The notes under the pieces: model-generated
The model's input: the letters and a program-made list of their open reading frames with translations, nothing else
Database searches by the model: none
Told to the model about the DNA's origin: nothing
Position numbers and translations under genes: made by a program
From: Nitrospira defluvii
Lineage (GTDB): Bacteria > Nitrospirota > Nitrospiria > Nitrospirales > Nitrospiraceae
NCBI GenBank assembly: GCA_011525625.1
Contig: WYAX01000003.1
Span: 186,001 to 250,000, forward strand
Length of the DNA: 64,000 nt
Direction: 5' to 3'
Part shown: piece by piece, positions 20,269-29,152 of the stretch
How the letters are laid out: every line of letters begins with the position of its first letter
Position numbering within the stretch: position 1 is the stretch's first letter

Positions 20269-20985
20269 ATGTCGACAGGGCGTCTTCGATCCATTCAAAT
20301 CGGCCTTCCACGCATGGAAGCGTCCGACTGCGCCGACGACCAGATGCCGAGACCTTGGAGCACCGGCCTCTTCAAGCGGACGGTGGCCGGACCGGTCCGG
20401 CTGCATCTCCACAATCTGGAGGGAGACGGCCAGGCGGATCTTGTCCATCACGGAGGCCCCGACAAGGCGGTCTGTGCGTATCCTTCAGAACATTGGTTTC
20501 ATTGGCACGGTATCCTTCCGCCGCATCAGCTCATCGGCGGGGCCTTCGGGGAAAACTTCACATTACAGGGCCTCACCGAGGACAACGTCTGTATCGGGGA
20601 TGTCTTTACGGTGGGCACGGCCGTTGTCCAGGTGTCACAACCGCGACAACCCTGCTGGAAACTGGCTCGCCGCTGGCAACGGAAGGATCTGGCCCTTCAG
20701 GTCGAACAAACGGGGTTCACGGGTTGGTATTTCCGGGTCCTTCAGGAAGGTGTCGTGGAATCGAATGCCGCCCTGCACTTGAGGGAACGTCCGTTCCCGG
20801 AATGGACCATCGCCGCCGCCAACCACATCATGCACCACGAACGGGACAACCGAACCGCGGCCGAACACCTGAGCCAATGCCCGTTACTCTCCGCTGGCTG
20901 GCAACAGACGTTGCGGCAACGGGCGGAGAACCAGAGCGAGCCGGACCCGCAGCGACGACGACTTGGAGACCAACATGCTCGATAA
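20269..20985 (+). CDS. MOSC domain protein, YiiM-like
   Basis: 238 residues of the YiiM type. Marks are GDGQADLVHHGGPDKAVCAYPSEH, the GGAFGENFTLQGL block, IGDVFTVG, and the conserved cysteine in QPRQPCWKLA, followed by the helical YiiM C-terminal tail. E. coli YiiM reduces N-hydroxylated substrates using molybdenum cofactor; the same job is a reasonable guess here. It starts 50 bp after the first MOSC gene, with AAGGAC before the ATG, so the pair probably forms an operon. Confidence 0.88.
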   Translation: MSTGRLRSIQIGLPRMEASDCADDQMPRPWSTGLFKRTVAGPVRLHLHNLEGDGQADLVHHGGPDKAVCAYPSEHWFHWHGILPPHQLIGGAFGENFTLQGLTEDNVCIGDVFTVGTAVVQVSQPRQPCWKLARRWQRKDLALQVEQTGFTGWYFRVLQEGVVESNAALHLRERPFPEWTIAAANHIMHHERDNRTAAEHLSQCPLLSAGWQQTLRQRAENQSEPDPQRRRLGDQHAR

Positions 20986-21010
20986 TTTTCTCGTCAATAG
21001 GAGGTGTGGT

Positions 21011-21349
21011 ATGACGCGTGCGCTGTTCCCCGCCTGCAGCTTGGCTGTGGGCATGACACTCGCCGTGAGTTCCTGGTGCGCGGCCCAAAGTGCGACCACC
21101 ATCAACATTCTGTCCCCGCGCAACGGGGACACGGTGGCCGGAACGTTCGATATCAAGTACGAGATCTTGAACGCCCCGGCAGGCAACCACGCACACGTCT
21201 ACCTGGATGGGGCCTATCAAAAGGGCTTCAAGGGGACCTTTACTCACGTGCCCAAGGGAGAGCATACGATCACGGTCAAAATCGCCGATCACGACCACAA
21301 GGATACGGGGTCTGCGACGGACAGCGTGACCGTCAAGGTCGGGGAATAA
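21011..21349 (+). CDS. Small secreted beta-sandwich protein (DUF4399-like)
   Basis: 112 residues. A signal peptide (residues 1-25, cut near CAAQ) is followed by an Ig-like or cupredoxin-like segment with SPRNGDTVAGTFDIKYEI, HVYLDG and THVPKGEHTITVKIADHDHK. The histidine-rich tail of this domain could bind metal but need not. The start at 21011 has a strong AGGAGG site. It follows the YiiM-like gene by 25 bp and ends before a bidirectional terminator. Function unknown. Confidence 0.75.
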   Translation: MTRALFPACSLAVGMTLAVSSWCAAQSATTINILSPRNGDTVAGTFDIKYEILNAPAGNHAHVYLDGAYQKGFKGTFTHVPKGEHTITVKIADHDHKDTGSATDSVTVKVGE

Positions 21350-21383
21350 CACCGACGGCGAGCCGGTGCGAGGAGTGTGACCG

Positions 21384-21412
21384 GGGAGGCGGCGACGAGA
21401 TTGCCGCCTCCC
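21384..21412. terminator. Bidirectional terminator hairpin
   Basis: GGGAGGCGGC and GCCGCCTCCC form a perfect 10-bp stem with a 9-base loop. It sits exactly between two convergent genes ending at 21349 (+) and 21426 (-), the expected place for a shared terminator. There is no long T-run on either side. Confidence 0.75.
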
Positions 21413-21425
21413 AGTACGACGAAGT

Positions 21426-22109
21426 CTACGGTCCTCCCTGCGTCGAGGCCCGGGTGGACGTGCTCTGCAGATCCATTTCAAACACCACCGCACCGTCAGG
21501 ATTCTTCGGGTCCAGACGACTCGGCAGCCGGTCTGCCGCCAGCTTGACCAGCGGCACGGCGACAATATGCGGGGCCTTCTCCGACTGGTTCGAATGCAGG
21601 GCAATCCGAACAGTTTTCGGCCGTTGGCTTGGCGTTACCTGGGACAGAGTGTCCTTCCCCACAAATCCCACCACCATACCGCTGCCGTCGGCCAGCTTAT
21701 GGATTTCGTAAGCATTGCCGACTGGAGCCGCGCGATCGACCGCCAGATCCGGACTCTGCATCACCAGCGCCATGCCGAGAAGCCTCGGCACAATAAAGCC
21801 GAACGAACCGGTGGGAGCCTGCGAAAACAGCATTTTCGGTGTGACGGCGCCGAGTTCGGCCACCCCGTTCTTGCTCCGCAATTGGCGACGCAACTCCGCT
21901 TCATTTCCGGCCCCATCAATGGTGACGACCGCCGGGGCAGCCTTTTGGATCGGCAACACCTCGGTCTTCCCGCCCCCAGGGCTTGTCCCGCCTCGTGCGG
22001 CATGGAGCGGAGCCGGAAGGAGCCCTATCAGACACAGTCCCACCAAGCCTGCGGCTACGAGGGAGTGAAGCGAAGAGCGGGGAATCCATCTCACTATCAC
22101 ATCACACAT
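21426..22109 (-). CDS. Secreted protein of unknown function
   Basis: 227 residues, not recognised. A signal peptide (residues about 14-38, ending in PAPLHAARG) precedes a soluble domain. Notable blocks are PTGSFGFIVPRLLGMALVMQSPDLAVDRAAPVGNAYEI written here as landmarks: FIVPRLLGMALVMQSPDLAV, then EIHKLADGSGMVVGFVG. No catalytic motif is visible. Convergent with the small secreted gene and separated from it by a terminator hairpin. The start is the first ATG in the frame with a plausible signal peptide. Confidence 0.65.
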   Translation of the reverse strand: MCDVIVRWIPRSSLHSLVAAGLVGLCLIGLLPAPLHAARGGTSPGGGKTEVLPIQKAAPAVVTIDGAGNEAELRRQLRSKNGVAELGAVTPKMLFSQAPTGSFGFIVPRLLGMALVMQSPDLAVDRAAPVGNAYEIHKLADGSGMVVGFVGKDTLSQVTPSQRPKTVRIALHSNQSEKAPHIVAVPLVKLAADRLPSRLDPKNPDGAVVFEMDLQSTSTRASTQGGP

Positions 22110-22178
22110 ACCTGCTGATCCTCCTAAGCCAACAATAGCGGTCGTTCAGAAGGATTCTAGAAAGCCGCCCATCGAAAA

Positions 22179-22547
22179 TCAAACATGGAAAGAGTGGGCC
22201 GGGGTCAGGGATACAAGTGACTGGGCCAGGCGTTCATCATGGTAGCCGGTCAACACAATGACCGGGAGAGAAGGATACTGGGCACGAAAATAACCAATGG
22301 CCTCCACCCCATTGATCCGCGGCCTGCGGTTACCGCAAATAATAGCATCGAGCATCAGCGGGTTGTCGCCGTGGCCTAAGACCTCGACCGCCCGCCCGCC
22401 GTCCTCTGCTTCCTCCACCTCGTATCCCGCCTGTGTCAACGTTTTGCGGAGCAGTGTGCGGATGGAGTCTTCGTCGTCTACCACCAAGACTCGCCCAAGG
22501 CACACCTTCTCGCTCGTCTCCTGCCCGAGCGGCCGCGCCCTTCCCAT
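22179..22547 (-). CDS. Response-regulator receiver domain without phosphoacceptor Asp
   Basis: A lone receiver domain of about 122 residues with no output domain. The acidic pair is intact (VLVVDDEDSIRTLLRKTL), and the switch threonine is present in PVIVLTGYHDE. The position of the phosphoacceptor reads AIICGNRRPRING, where active relatives read D-x-R-M-P, so the aspartate is glycine. The end also looks lost: after RLAQSLVSL the chain stops in place of the usual K-P motif. I chose the ATG at 22547 because GGGAGGAAGG precedes it; the upstream ATG at 22637 lacks a site. It is either a pseudo-receiver acting without phosphorylation or a decaying gene. Confidence 0.75.
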   Translation of the reverse strand: MGRARPLGQETSEKVCLGRVLVVDDEDSIRTLLRKTLTQAGYEVEEAEDGGRAVEVLGHGDNPLMLDAIICGNRRPRINGVEAIGYFRAQYPSLPVIVLTGYHDERLAQSLVSLTPAHSFHV

Positions 22548-22770
22548 GACGTCTTCCCTTCCTCCCGGCTCGTGTATGCCGGCGAAAACAGAAGGCACGG
22601 ACGACGCCTCAGGGATCGAGTAACCCAGGCTCACCAATGCAACAGGTTACGAATCGCTTCGGTCTCGAACACAGCGGTGCGGGGAAAACGGTGGTGGAAT
22701 CACGCCAGCCATGCTGCAACTGTGCATCATCACCAGATAGCATCACCTGTTGAAACGGAGGCCACTGGCA

Positions 22771-23934
22771 TCAGACGAGGCCGTCTGGTAGCTGATCTGA
22801 AGATGTAGAGCAAGATCCCGCCGCCTGCCCGCTGCGCCCGGCTTCCCGGGCAAGCAAGACGCGTTTCCGCTCGACGCCCCAGCGGTACCCAGCCAGATCG
22901 CCGTCCTGACGCACGACTCGATGGCAGGGGATCGCGACAGCCACAGGATTCGCCCCGCAGGCCTGCCCCACCGCTCGCACCGACGCCGGCCTGCCGATGC
23001 GACGGGCTATCTCACCATAGGTCGCCGTCGACCCAACGGGGATGCGCTGCAGCGCATGCCAAACCCGTTGCTGAAAGACTGTCCCCCGGATATCGAGCGG
23101 CAAGCTCAGCCCACGCTGCGGCTCTTCCACAAAGCCCACGACAATCGACACCACCCGTTCGAACGCGGCATCCCCGCCGATCAAATGCGCCCGAGGGAAA
23201 CGAGCCTGAAGATCCCGCACCAGTAGCTCCGCATCATCTCCCAGGAGAATGGCACAGACCCCCCGCAAACTTTGCGCGACCAGAATGGCGCCCAGCGAAC
23301 AGTGCCCCACGGCAAACCATAGATCGGTCTGCATGCCACCGGCCCGATATCGAGAAGGAGTCATGCCCAGCAATGCATGGGAGGCGGCATAGAACCGGCC
23401 GCTGGACTCAAAGCCGGCGTCATACATGGCTGCGGTCACCTGGCGCCCCCGCATCAATTCCACTCGCAGGCGTTTCGCCCGCTGCCCTACGGCATACGCT
23501 CTCGGCGTCAACCCGACCAGGGATGTGAACAGCCGATGAAAATGGGAGGGGCTTAGCTGCGCTCGCTTTGCCAGCTCAGCAAGAGACGGCATGTGGTGGG
23601 ACCGCTCAATCAATCGGCAGATCTCCTCCATGGTAGCGGTATGCCGCTCGAGCGCGGAGGAGAGCTCGGGCCGACAGCGGCGGCAGGGCCGAAATCCTGC
23701 CTGCTCCGCGTCCTCGCCGCTCGCATGAAACCGGACATGCTCAGGCCGCGGCCGACGCGACGGGCAGGATGGCCGACAATACACACCGGTCGTCCGCACC
23801 GAGTAGTAGACCCGCCCGTCCATGGCGCGGTCACGGGCCAAGATCGCCGCCCAACCCTGCTCCCACGACAAGGCGTGCACACCCACCCGGTCAGCCCGTG
23901 AGGAAGTCTTTGCTGTCGATCGTTCCTGTCCCAT
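22771..23934 (-). CDS. ada: Ada: DNA-methylation repair protein and transcriptional activator
   Basis: 387 residues with all three Ada parts. The N-terminal zinc/methyl-phosphotriester domain has VRTTGVYCRPSCPSRRP and FRPCRRCRPE (four cysteines). The AraC-type helix-turn-helix follows (SLAELAKRAQLSPSHFHRLF). The C-terminal O6-methylguanine methyltransferase carries the acceptor cysteine in VAIPCHRVVRQDG. Methyl transfer to the N-terminal cysteine turns such proteins into activators of alkylation repair genes. No alkA or alkB gene lies beside it. Length and order are normal for Ada. Confidence 0.95.
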   Translation of the reverse strand: MGQERSTAKTSSRADRVGVHALSWEQGWAAILARDRAMDGRVYYSVRTTGVYCRPSCPSRRPRPEHVRFHASGEDAEQAGFRPCRRCRPELSSALERHTATMEEICRLIERSHHMPSLAELAKRAQLSPSHFHRLFTSLVGLTPRAYAVGQRAKRLRVELMRGRQVTAAMYDAGFESSGRFYAASHALLGMTPSRYRAGGMQTDLWFAVGHCSLGAILVAQSLRGVCAILLGDDAELLVRDLQARFPRAHLIGGDAAFERVVSIVVGFVEEPQRGLSLPLDIRGTVFQQRVWHALQRIPVGSTATYGEIARRIGRPASVRAVGQACGANPVAVAIPCHRVVRQDGDLAGYRWGVERKRVLLAREAGRSGQAAGSCSTSSDQLPDGLV

Positions 23935-24019
23935 GGCGTTCCTGCCGATATCCTAGCGCCTCCCGCCGGACACCACACTCCGATTCTGGCTCTCGCATTC
24001 ACGCTGGACCGGTCGCGGA

Positions 24020-24385
24020 CTACTTGGTCTCCACCGCAATCCCTTGCACTTGCGTGCACGCCCGTGAGAACAGGATAAAATATTGGAAGTAGCCGTCGAC
24101 CGTCACCTCGACGATCGCGTCGGCCAACGGTTTGGTGCGCAACGCATCCTCGACCGCATTGCGCATCTCATTGCCGCCGGTCACGGGAATGAATCCCAAC
24201 AGATAATAGACACAGTCCTGCCCGCGCACTTTCCCGAGTTCCGTGTATCCTCCCGGAACCAACGGCTTCGTCGAGGGGGCAATGCCACCGGGGTGATGCA
24301 TACAGCCGGCCGTGAGACTTGCCGCCAACAATACCGCCGCCGTCCAACCGCGAAGACACCAGTGCGTGGGAAACTGTTTCATCAT
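24020..24385 (-). CDS. Small lipoprotein (TRL-like)
   Basis: 121 residues. A signal segment ends in a lipobox (ASLTAGC, cysteine about residue 28), so it should be lipid-anchored. The mature part has the spaced pattern seen in TRL-like lipoproteins: a central CVYYLLGFIPVTGG stretch, then an Ala-rich helix, then a beta segment ending FSRACTQVQGIAV with a second cysteine that may pair with the first. Function unknown. It stands alone between ada and a long upstream gap. Confidence 0.7.
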   Translation of the reverse strand: MMKQFPTHWCLRGWTAAVLLAASLTAGCMHHPGGIAPSTKPLVPGGYTELGKVRGQDCVYYLLGFIPVTGGNEMRNAVEDALRTKPLADAIVEVTVDGYFQYFILFSRACTQVQGIAVETK

Positions 24386-24818
24386 GACGTGTCCTTCCTT
24401 TCGTGTGCACGGCCATCGCCGGCCATGCGGTGTACATCCACGTTGGGAATACCAGGGGGATGATGGTCAAGGAGTCTGTACGAGAGTGACCGAGCAGAGC
24501 AACGACCGCTAGGATGTGGTCCTATCTTGCACGTCTCCAGCCCCGTCCTCAACCCTAAATCCAACGTCGCCGCCCATTGACCGTTTGTGACACGGCGGCG
24601 AAATGATTGATCAGCGGGTATGAGGATAGAACGACGGGAGCCGGTGAGGCCGCTATGCCTCCCGGACTCCGGCAATTTTGTTGCCCCTCAGGAATTACCT
24701 GATACTATTGGCACGCTGAACATGAGAACCTGCCGGACGCCGATCTCACCAAGTTCCCATATGGAACGTGCCTCCCCATGACAACAAGGGCCATCATGCG
24801 CACCGCCGTGGGAGTGCC
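24386..24818. other. 433-bp intergenic region before the SGNH gene
   Basis: Divergent promoter region. I see a short inverted repeat TCAGG-N5-CCTGA at 24688-24702 and the ribosome site of the downstream gene. No gene is supported. A TGGCAC box at 24709 recalls the -24 half of a sigma-54 promoter, but the -12 half is absent. Confidence 0.4.
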
Positions 24819-25904
24819 ATGAATAAACAACTCGCGATGGTAACCGCGTCAGGCTTCTTGATGCTCCTGCTGATGGCGTGCATCTTGGCGCTGGGGGAAG
24901 TGGTGATCCGCTCTGTGCATTTGTTACGGGACGGGATTCCCTTCTTCGAGAGCAACGCCGGCGGGAGAGTCGGCCCCATCACGCTGGATGCAGAGCTGGG
25001 ATGGAAGGCCACCGAGCACTACCAGGAAGCGCTAGTGGAAAAAACCTACCGAGGCGCACTGTACCAGGTTCGGCGTTCTCAGACCCAGTATGGATTTCGC
25101 AGCTATGGGGATGTGCACGCCCGTCGCCCCAAGATGCTGGTCATCGGTGATTCTTTCACCCATGCTACCGCAGTCTCTGACGATCGAACCTATCATGCCC
25201 TCCTTTCCTCTCTACTTAACGTCGAAGTCTTCGCCTATGGAGCCGGCGGGTACGGCACGCTGCAGGAGTTGCTCATCCTCGATCGGCACTTCGACGCCAT
25301 TCGACCCGATATGATCCTCTGGCAATATTGCGTCAACGACTTCATCAATAACGACAACGAACTCGAACGCCTCAGCCGGCTGAACAACAATGGCTGGGTC
25401 CGGCCCTATTGGCGAGAGGGAACGATTCAGCTGTTGTCGCCGAAGGACTCATCTATCCAGGTGCGGGATTGGATCAACCGTCACAGCCGGTTTCTCTACT
25501 TCATGATCACCAGGCTGGATCGGCTACAAGCCATCAGCACGCGGGACACCGTCGAGGTGGATATTGAAGCCGAGGGCCTGCGTCACCCCGGGTTTGCCCG
25601 TTCGGTGCGCGTCACAGATGAATTGATGGGGCGGGTGCGGGCACGCGTCGGCACGCGCCCCATCATGGCGTTCAACTGTGGACAGTCCGAGCCCTACAAT
25701 CAAGCGTTTCGCGACATCTCCACACATCACGGTATAACGTATTGGGACGACGTGGCCCCTACGATTCAGGCGGCGGCGGACCGAGGCGAGGATGTCTATG
25801 CCGCAGACGGCGGCCACTGGAATGAGCGCGGACATGAACTGGCGGCACGGGTACTTGCGGATCACCTACAAACGGAACTCGCACGCACGCCCCGACGACA
25901 ATAA
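24819..25904 (+). CDS. SGNH/GDSL-family hydrolase, membrane-anchored
   Basis: 361 residues. An N-terminal membrane helix (about residues 8-30) is followed by an SGNH hydrolase domain: the catalytic serine block is MLVIGDSFTHATAV, the glycine block is FAYGAGGYGTLQELL, the asparagine block is ILWQYCVNDFINND, and the C-terminal histidine block is GGHWNERGHELAA. Such enzymes de-acetylate or hydrolyse esters of cell-surface sugars, often next to carbamoyltransferase and DUF5989 genes. Here DUF5989 is 1.7 kb away on the other strand, with an insertion sequence between. The start at 24819 has GGGAG close before it. Confidence 0.88.
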   Translation: MNKQLAMVTASGFLMLLLMACILALGEVVIRSVHLLRDGIPFFESNAGGRVGPITLDAELGWKATEHYQEALVEKTYRGALYQVRRSQTQYGFRSYGDVHARRPKMLVIGDSFTHATAVSDDRTYHALLSSLLNVEVFAYGAGGYGTLQELLILDRHFDAIRPDMILWQYCVNDFINNDNELERLSRLNNNGWVRPYWREGTIQLLSPKDSSIQVRDWINRHSRFLYFMITRLDRLQAISTRDTVEVDIEAEGLRHPGFARSVRVTDELMGRVRARVGTRPIMAFNCGQSEPYNQAFRDISTHHGITYWDDVAPTIQAAADRGEDVYAADGGHWNERGHELAARVLADHLQTELARTPRRQ

Positions 25905-26047
25905 CTTCCCTGCTGTTCGTGTAAGCCTGCACCACAACCCAGTCGGTACCGCCTCATGACACTCTCTCGTCCCACTTCCGCCGATACGGGTTCATGCCCC
26001 AGGCAGAGGTGGCTCCAATTGCTTGGACAGTGTAGCCCCTTCCTTAG

Positions 26048-26068
26048 TTGTGTGATTCGCACGCATCC
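26048..26068 (+). repeat. Left terminal inverted repeat of the IS481-type element
   Basis: The 21 bases here match the reverse complement of 27089-27109 over the 12-base block TTGTGTGATTCG and the 5-base block CATCC, with four bases between that mostly differ. The TGT start is typical of IS481. I see no clear target-site duplication outside it. Confidence 0.7.
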
Positions 26069-27108
26069 GTTCAACTAACCTTCGGTAAACTTAGGCCATG
26101 AATTCTGTAATGCGCAGGCGACGTCTCTGGGTACAGTTCTATCAGCAAACGGGTGACGCAGGCCTGGTGTGCCGACGGTGCGGGATCTCGCAACCCACTC
26201 TCCTGAAGTGGGTACGCCGTTTTTTTGATTCGGGGGAGGCCGGTCTCCTCAATCGCAGTCGTCGCCCCTTGCGGTCACCCAATCGGCGGGTGTTCGAGAA
26301 GGAGAGACTGTTGATACTCAGCTTGCGAGACGAACGGAAGCTGGGAGCACGACGAATTCAGAGTGAACTACGGCGACATCACGATCTCAGGCTCTCGCTT
26401 GACTCGATTCACAAGACCCTGATCGGCAGTCAGGTACCCCCGCTAGCGCGCCCGGCTCGGCGGAAGACCCGACATCGGTATGCTCGACTCACTCCCGGTG
26501 ACCGCGTGCAGCTCGACACTTGCAAGATTGCACCAGGAGACCATCAATACACCGCTGTTGCCGCTTGTATGCGTTATCGGGTGATGGCGATCTTCCGTCG
26601 ACGTACGGCTCCCAAAAAGCCGGCATACTTGGAGCACACCCTGGAGGAAATGCCCTTCCCTGTGCAGCGAGTCCCAACTGACCGTGGCCGCGAACTCTTC
26701 GCAGTGGGGATTCAACAGTGGCTCATGGAGCATTGCATCAAATGCCGTCCCAACAAGCCTGCTTCACCGCACCTGAATGGCAAAGTGGAATGCTCCCAGA
26801 AGACTGATCGGGAAGAATTCTGGGCAATCGCGGATCTGAGCAGCCCGGAACTGGAATTACGGTTGGCCGAATGGCAACACTATGACAACTAGGACCGGCC
26901 TCATGGATCGTTAACCGGCCAGTCCCCATCGAGAGGTTACACACCAAGAGTGAGGACACGCCATTGGGGGATGAAGTTGCAGCCAAGTACGACCCTCGGA
27001 GCGAGCAATTCCAGGGCGCTCACTACCAGACAGATTCGGCGCTCCGTCGACACGCCCAAGCGCGACAGACGACCGCCACAAAGTGAAAGGATGTCCACGA
27101 ATCACACA
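26049..27108 (+). mobile_element. Decayed IS481-family insertion sequence
   Basis: About 1.06 kb bounded by imperfect inverted repeats that begin TGTGTGATTCG at both ends, enclosing one transposase gene broken by a stop and a frameshift. Size, single DDE transposase and TGT ends agree with IS481. It lies between the SGNH hydrolase and the DUF5989 gene, and may have separated parts of one surface-sugar locus. Without an intact copy to donate transposase it is probably immobile. Confidence 0.75.
26098..27086 (+). pseudogene. IS481-type transposase, broken by a stop codon and a frameshift
   Basis: The N-terminal helix-turn-helix (GLVCRRCGISQPTLLKWVRR) and the DDE catalytic core (GDRVQLDTCKI, VPTDRGRELF, GKVECSQKTDREEFW) are intact to residue 264. 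There the frame hits TAG where relatives have a tryptophan (WQHYDN-stop-DRPHGSL). Reading on, homology shifts into another frame, where EDTPLGDEVAAKYDPRSEQF matches the usual C-terminal end and stops at 27086. So two separate lesions inactivate it. Confidence 0.85.
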
Positions 27109-27109
27109 A
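27089..27109 (-). repeat. Right terminal inverted repeat of the IS481-type element
   Basis: Inverted partner of 26048-26068, beginning three bases after the decayed transposase stop. It marks the right end of the element. Confidence 0.7.
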
Positions 27110-27431
27110 GCCATCGCCTCCCGTGTATCGATCTCTCGACTGGCAGAGGAAGCCCCGCCACTGACGTCGCTTTCTCAAGGCCACCGATGCCTCAGGACAG
27201 CGGCCGGATGCTTCCTAACTAAATCCGAGAACCAATTGTCCAAATTGACGGCGATGCACTATCCGACATCGGCCTGAGCCTATCGTATGTTGTTCCTGGG
27301 AGAACCGTACGATAGGCTCCATATTCTGTCGATACTGTTCAGGCACCACACGTGTCCGGGCATTTCTGACCTCGACCAGAGGGCCAACCTTAGGGTAACT
27401 GTTCTGCTGCCATACGCAGGCTCGCCACAGG
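27110..27431. other. 322-bp non-coding stretch right of the insertion sequence
   Basis: No gene is supported. Its one clear feature is the large inverted repeat at 27276-27319. The stretch is downstream of the DUF5989 gene on the minus strand. Confidence 0.5.
27276..27319. repeat. Perfect 12-bp inverted repeat with inner stem
   Basis: GAGCCTATCGTA and TACGATAGGCTC pair perfectly around a 20-base loop, and the loop itself contains GTTC/GAAC. It lies 113 bp past the DUF5989 stop. It could be a terminator of the polyferredoxin-DUF5989 unit, although no T-run follows, or a protein-binding or recombination site. Confidence 0.7.
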
Positions 27432-27611
27432 CTAAAACACTGAATAAATAGCCGGAGCCAGAACACTGCCTTCAAGAAAAAACGCCAGGGCACTCATTGC
27501 TAATAGGACAAAAATCACAGGCGCCAGCCAATACGACTTCTTTTCTCTCAGATACATGGAAAATTCTGTGAACAAGCTGCAGTATTCGTGTACTCGTGTA
27601 GTTGTATTCAT
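27432..27611 (-). CDS. DUF5989 (SxtN-type) small membrane protein
   Basis: 59 residues. A short helix (SMYLREKKSYWLAPV) leads into one membrane helix (about residues 33-50), and the protein ends with LEGSVLAPAIYSVF. This is the pattern of DUF5989, a small family named from saxitoxin clusters and often encoded between a carbamoyltransferase and an SGNH hydrolase. The start at 27611 is set by AAGGAGG 5 bases upstream. It follows the polyferredoxin gene by 63 bp on the same strand. The molecular role of the family is not known to me. Confidence 0.75.
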   Translation of the reverse strand: MNTTTRVHEYCSLFTEFSMYLREKKSYWLAPVIFVLLAMSALAFFLEGSVLAPAIYSVF

Positions 27612-27674
27612 CCGATCCTCCTTGGTTGTACCGCCCGATGCAAAGCCCAAACTCTCCTTGCGACGGGCTATGTC

Positions 27675-28949
27675 TCAACAGTTGAAGTGAGGCACGTGCT
27701 TCTTCCGCTTGGCAAACCAATTGCCCGCATAGCTACAACATTCTCTAAACACGATGAACGAGACAATAGCTCCTGGATAAAACCAGAATCCCCCGAACCG
27801 TGATGTGAGACCTCCGCAAACTAGCGCCACGATCATGGATATGAAATCAGCCGCCGGACCGAGCGGCTCGAACACTTGCATATGCCTCGCGTTTGTCAGC
27901 CGGCCGTCTCTACGTACTACTTCCTGCTGCCAAGGACGTTTCTCATACGGTTTCAGTCGATTTGTTTGGGGAACACCTGGCGCGGCCGTGTCTTTTAGAA
28001 CATTGTCGTCACAGGCATCGATACAGGCATAACATTTGATGCATTCGGCATTTGTTACTTTCCCGTCGAAATGGAAGATCTCTCGGCTGACGTCGATGCC
28101 CTGCGGGCAGGCGTTACTGCAATCCCGGCAGCCCGTGCACTGGGCCACACGTGTGATTTTTGCTTGCATCGGAGAAATATTCATAAGTGGGACCATCATC
28201 GGAGCATAGGGACACAAGATGCGGCAAAATGCGCCCTGTCCGTAACGCAAGTTCATCACAACGCTCATCGTGAATTGAATGAACACGGCCAAGCCAAATG
28301 CCAGGAGGTAGTCATTCCACGTCGGATTGATGTCGAAATTGAAAAACGCGGTCTTCTTGGCAAACGCCTTGCCTTCATAGCCAGGCAAATCTGCCATTGG
28401 CACCGGTGCCATCACATTCACCTTAGGAACAAATCCCACGTTGTGAATAAGAATGATGACCGGCAACAGCAGTACAAACAGTGCCCCTATCCTCAGAAGC
28501 CAACGATGGGGCGTATTCACCAGAATGTTTTTCTCACGCAGGTTTAGGTATTGGCGTATCTTAAGTTTTCGCAATATCCAGTCGGCGAATTCGATCGCTC
28601 CACGCATGTGGCAGGCCCACCCACAGAAGCCGCGTCCCCAGATCAAAATCGAGCCTAAGATAAGGATGACCATGATTGCAGCAGCATTGATGGTCCCTTT
28701 GGCGAGAGAGGGCACACCCATCATCGCAGTTTTGCCAAAAATCTCGATACCGAATACGTGCCAGGAAATCAAATGGAAGGCGATATAGGCGTGCACCGAC
28801 GCTAACGCAATCATACGATACCGGTGTCGCTTGCTGGAAGAAACATTCGCCGTAGGGGGAACCGTACAGGAACCGTAGGAATTCTCTTTGCCGGTGTCGA
28901 TGGTAATAAGTTGGAGTTGAGTAGTCTGTCGGGAAGCGGCAGTGTTCAC
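27675..28949 (-). CDS. Membrane polyferredoxin (CcoG/NapH-like 4Fe-4S protein)
   Basis: 424 residues with a GTG start and a G-rich ribosome site. Several membrane helices (about residues 46-66, 82-106, 150-172, 215-237) alternate with cysteine motifs. A CX3CP-like pair GFCGWACHMRG and FCRILCPYAPM sit at the membrane face. Two ferredoxin clusters follow: CTGCRDCSNACPQG and CIKCYACIDACDDN. The fold matches the NapH/FixG group that passes electrons across or along the membrane. No obvious partner reductase is adjacent, so its electron donor and acceptor are unknown. The closing segment has another helix and two cysteines (FRECCSYAG). Confidence 0.85.
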   Translation of the reverse strand: MNTAASRQTTQLQLITIDTGKENSYGSCTVPPTANVSSSKRHRYRMIALASVHAYIAFHLISWHVFGIEIFGKTAMMGVPSLAKGTINAAAIMVILILGSILIWGRGFCGWACHMRGAIEFADWILRKLKIRQYLNLREKNILVNTPHRWLLRIGALFVLLLPVIILIHNVGFVPKVNVMAPVPMADLPGYEGKAFAKKTAFFNFDINPTWNDYLLAFGLAVFIQFTMSVVMNLRYGQGAFCRILCPYAPMMVPLMNISPMQAKITRVAQCTGCRDCSNACPQGIDVSREIFHFDGKVTNAECIKCYACIDACDDNVLKDTAAPGVPQTNRLKPYEKRPWQQEVVRRDGRLTNARHMQVFEPLGPAADFISMIVALVCGGLTSRFGGFWFYPGAIVSFIVFRECCSYAGNWFAKRKKHVPHFNC

Positions 28950-29152
28950 TTCGACACCCCCTCAAAAGGACCGGGCCTGGATATGGCGCCATGCGTTGCG
29001 AATCACTCTGCACTACGAAGCATAGGACACAAATCGCTATTCGACTATTCCACTGAGGGAGTACCTCTAAAGAAACAGCCCATGCTAGGTACCCGATTTT
29101 TCGCACCGCCGGCACATTCCCCTAAGTTTGGAGAGAGATCGAACGGTCGTGG

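Noticed and set aside
24709..24725. TGGCAC box resembling a sigma-54 promoter
   Set aside because: The matching -12 element (TTGC) is missing at the correct spacing.
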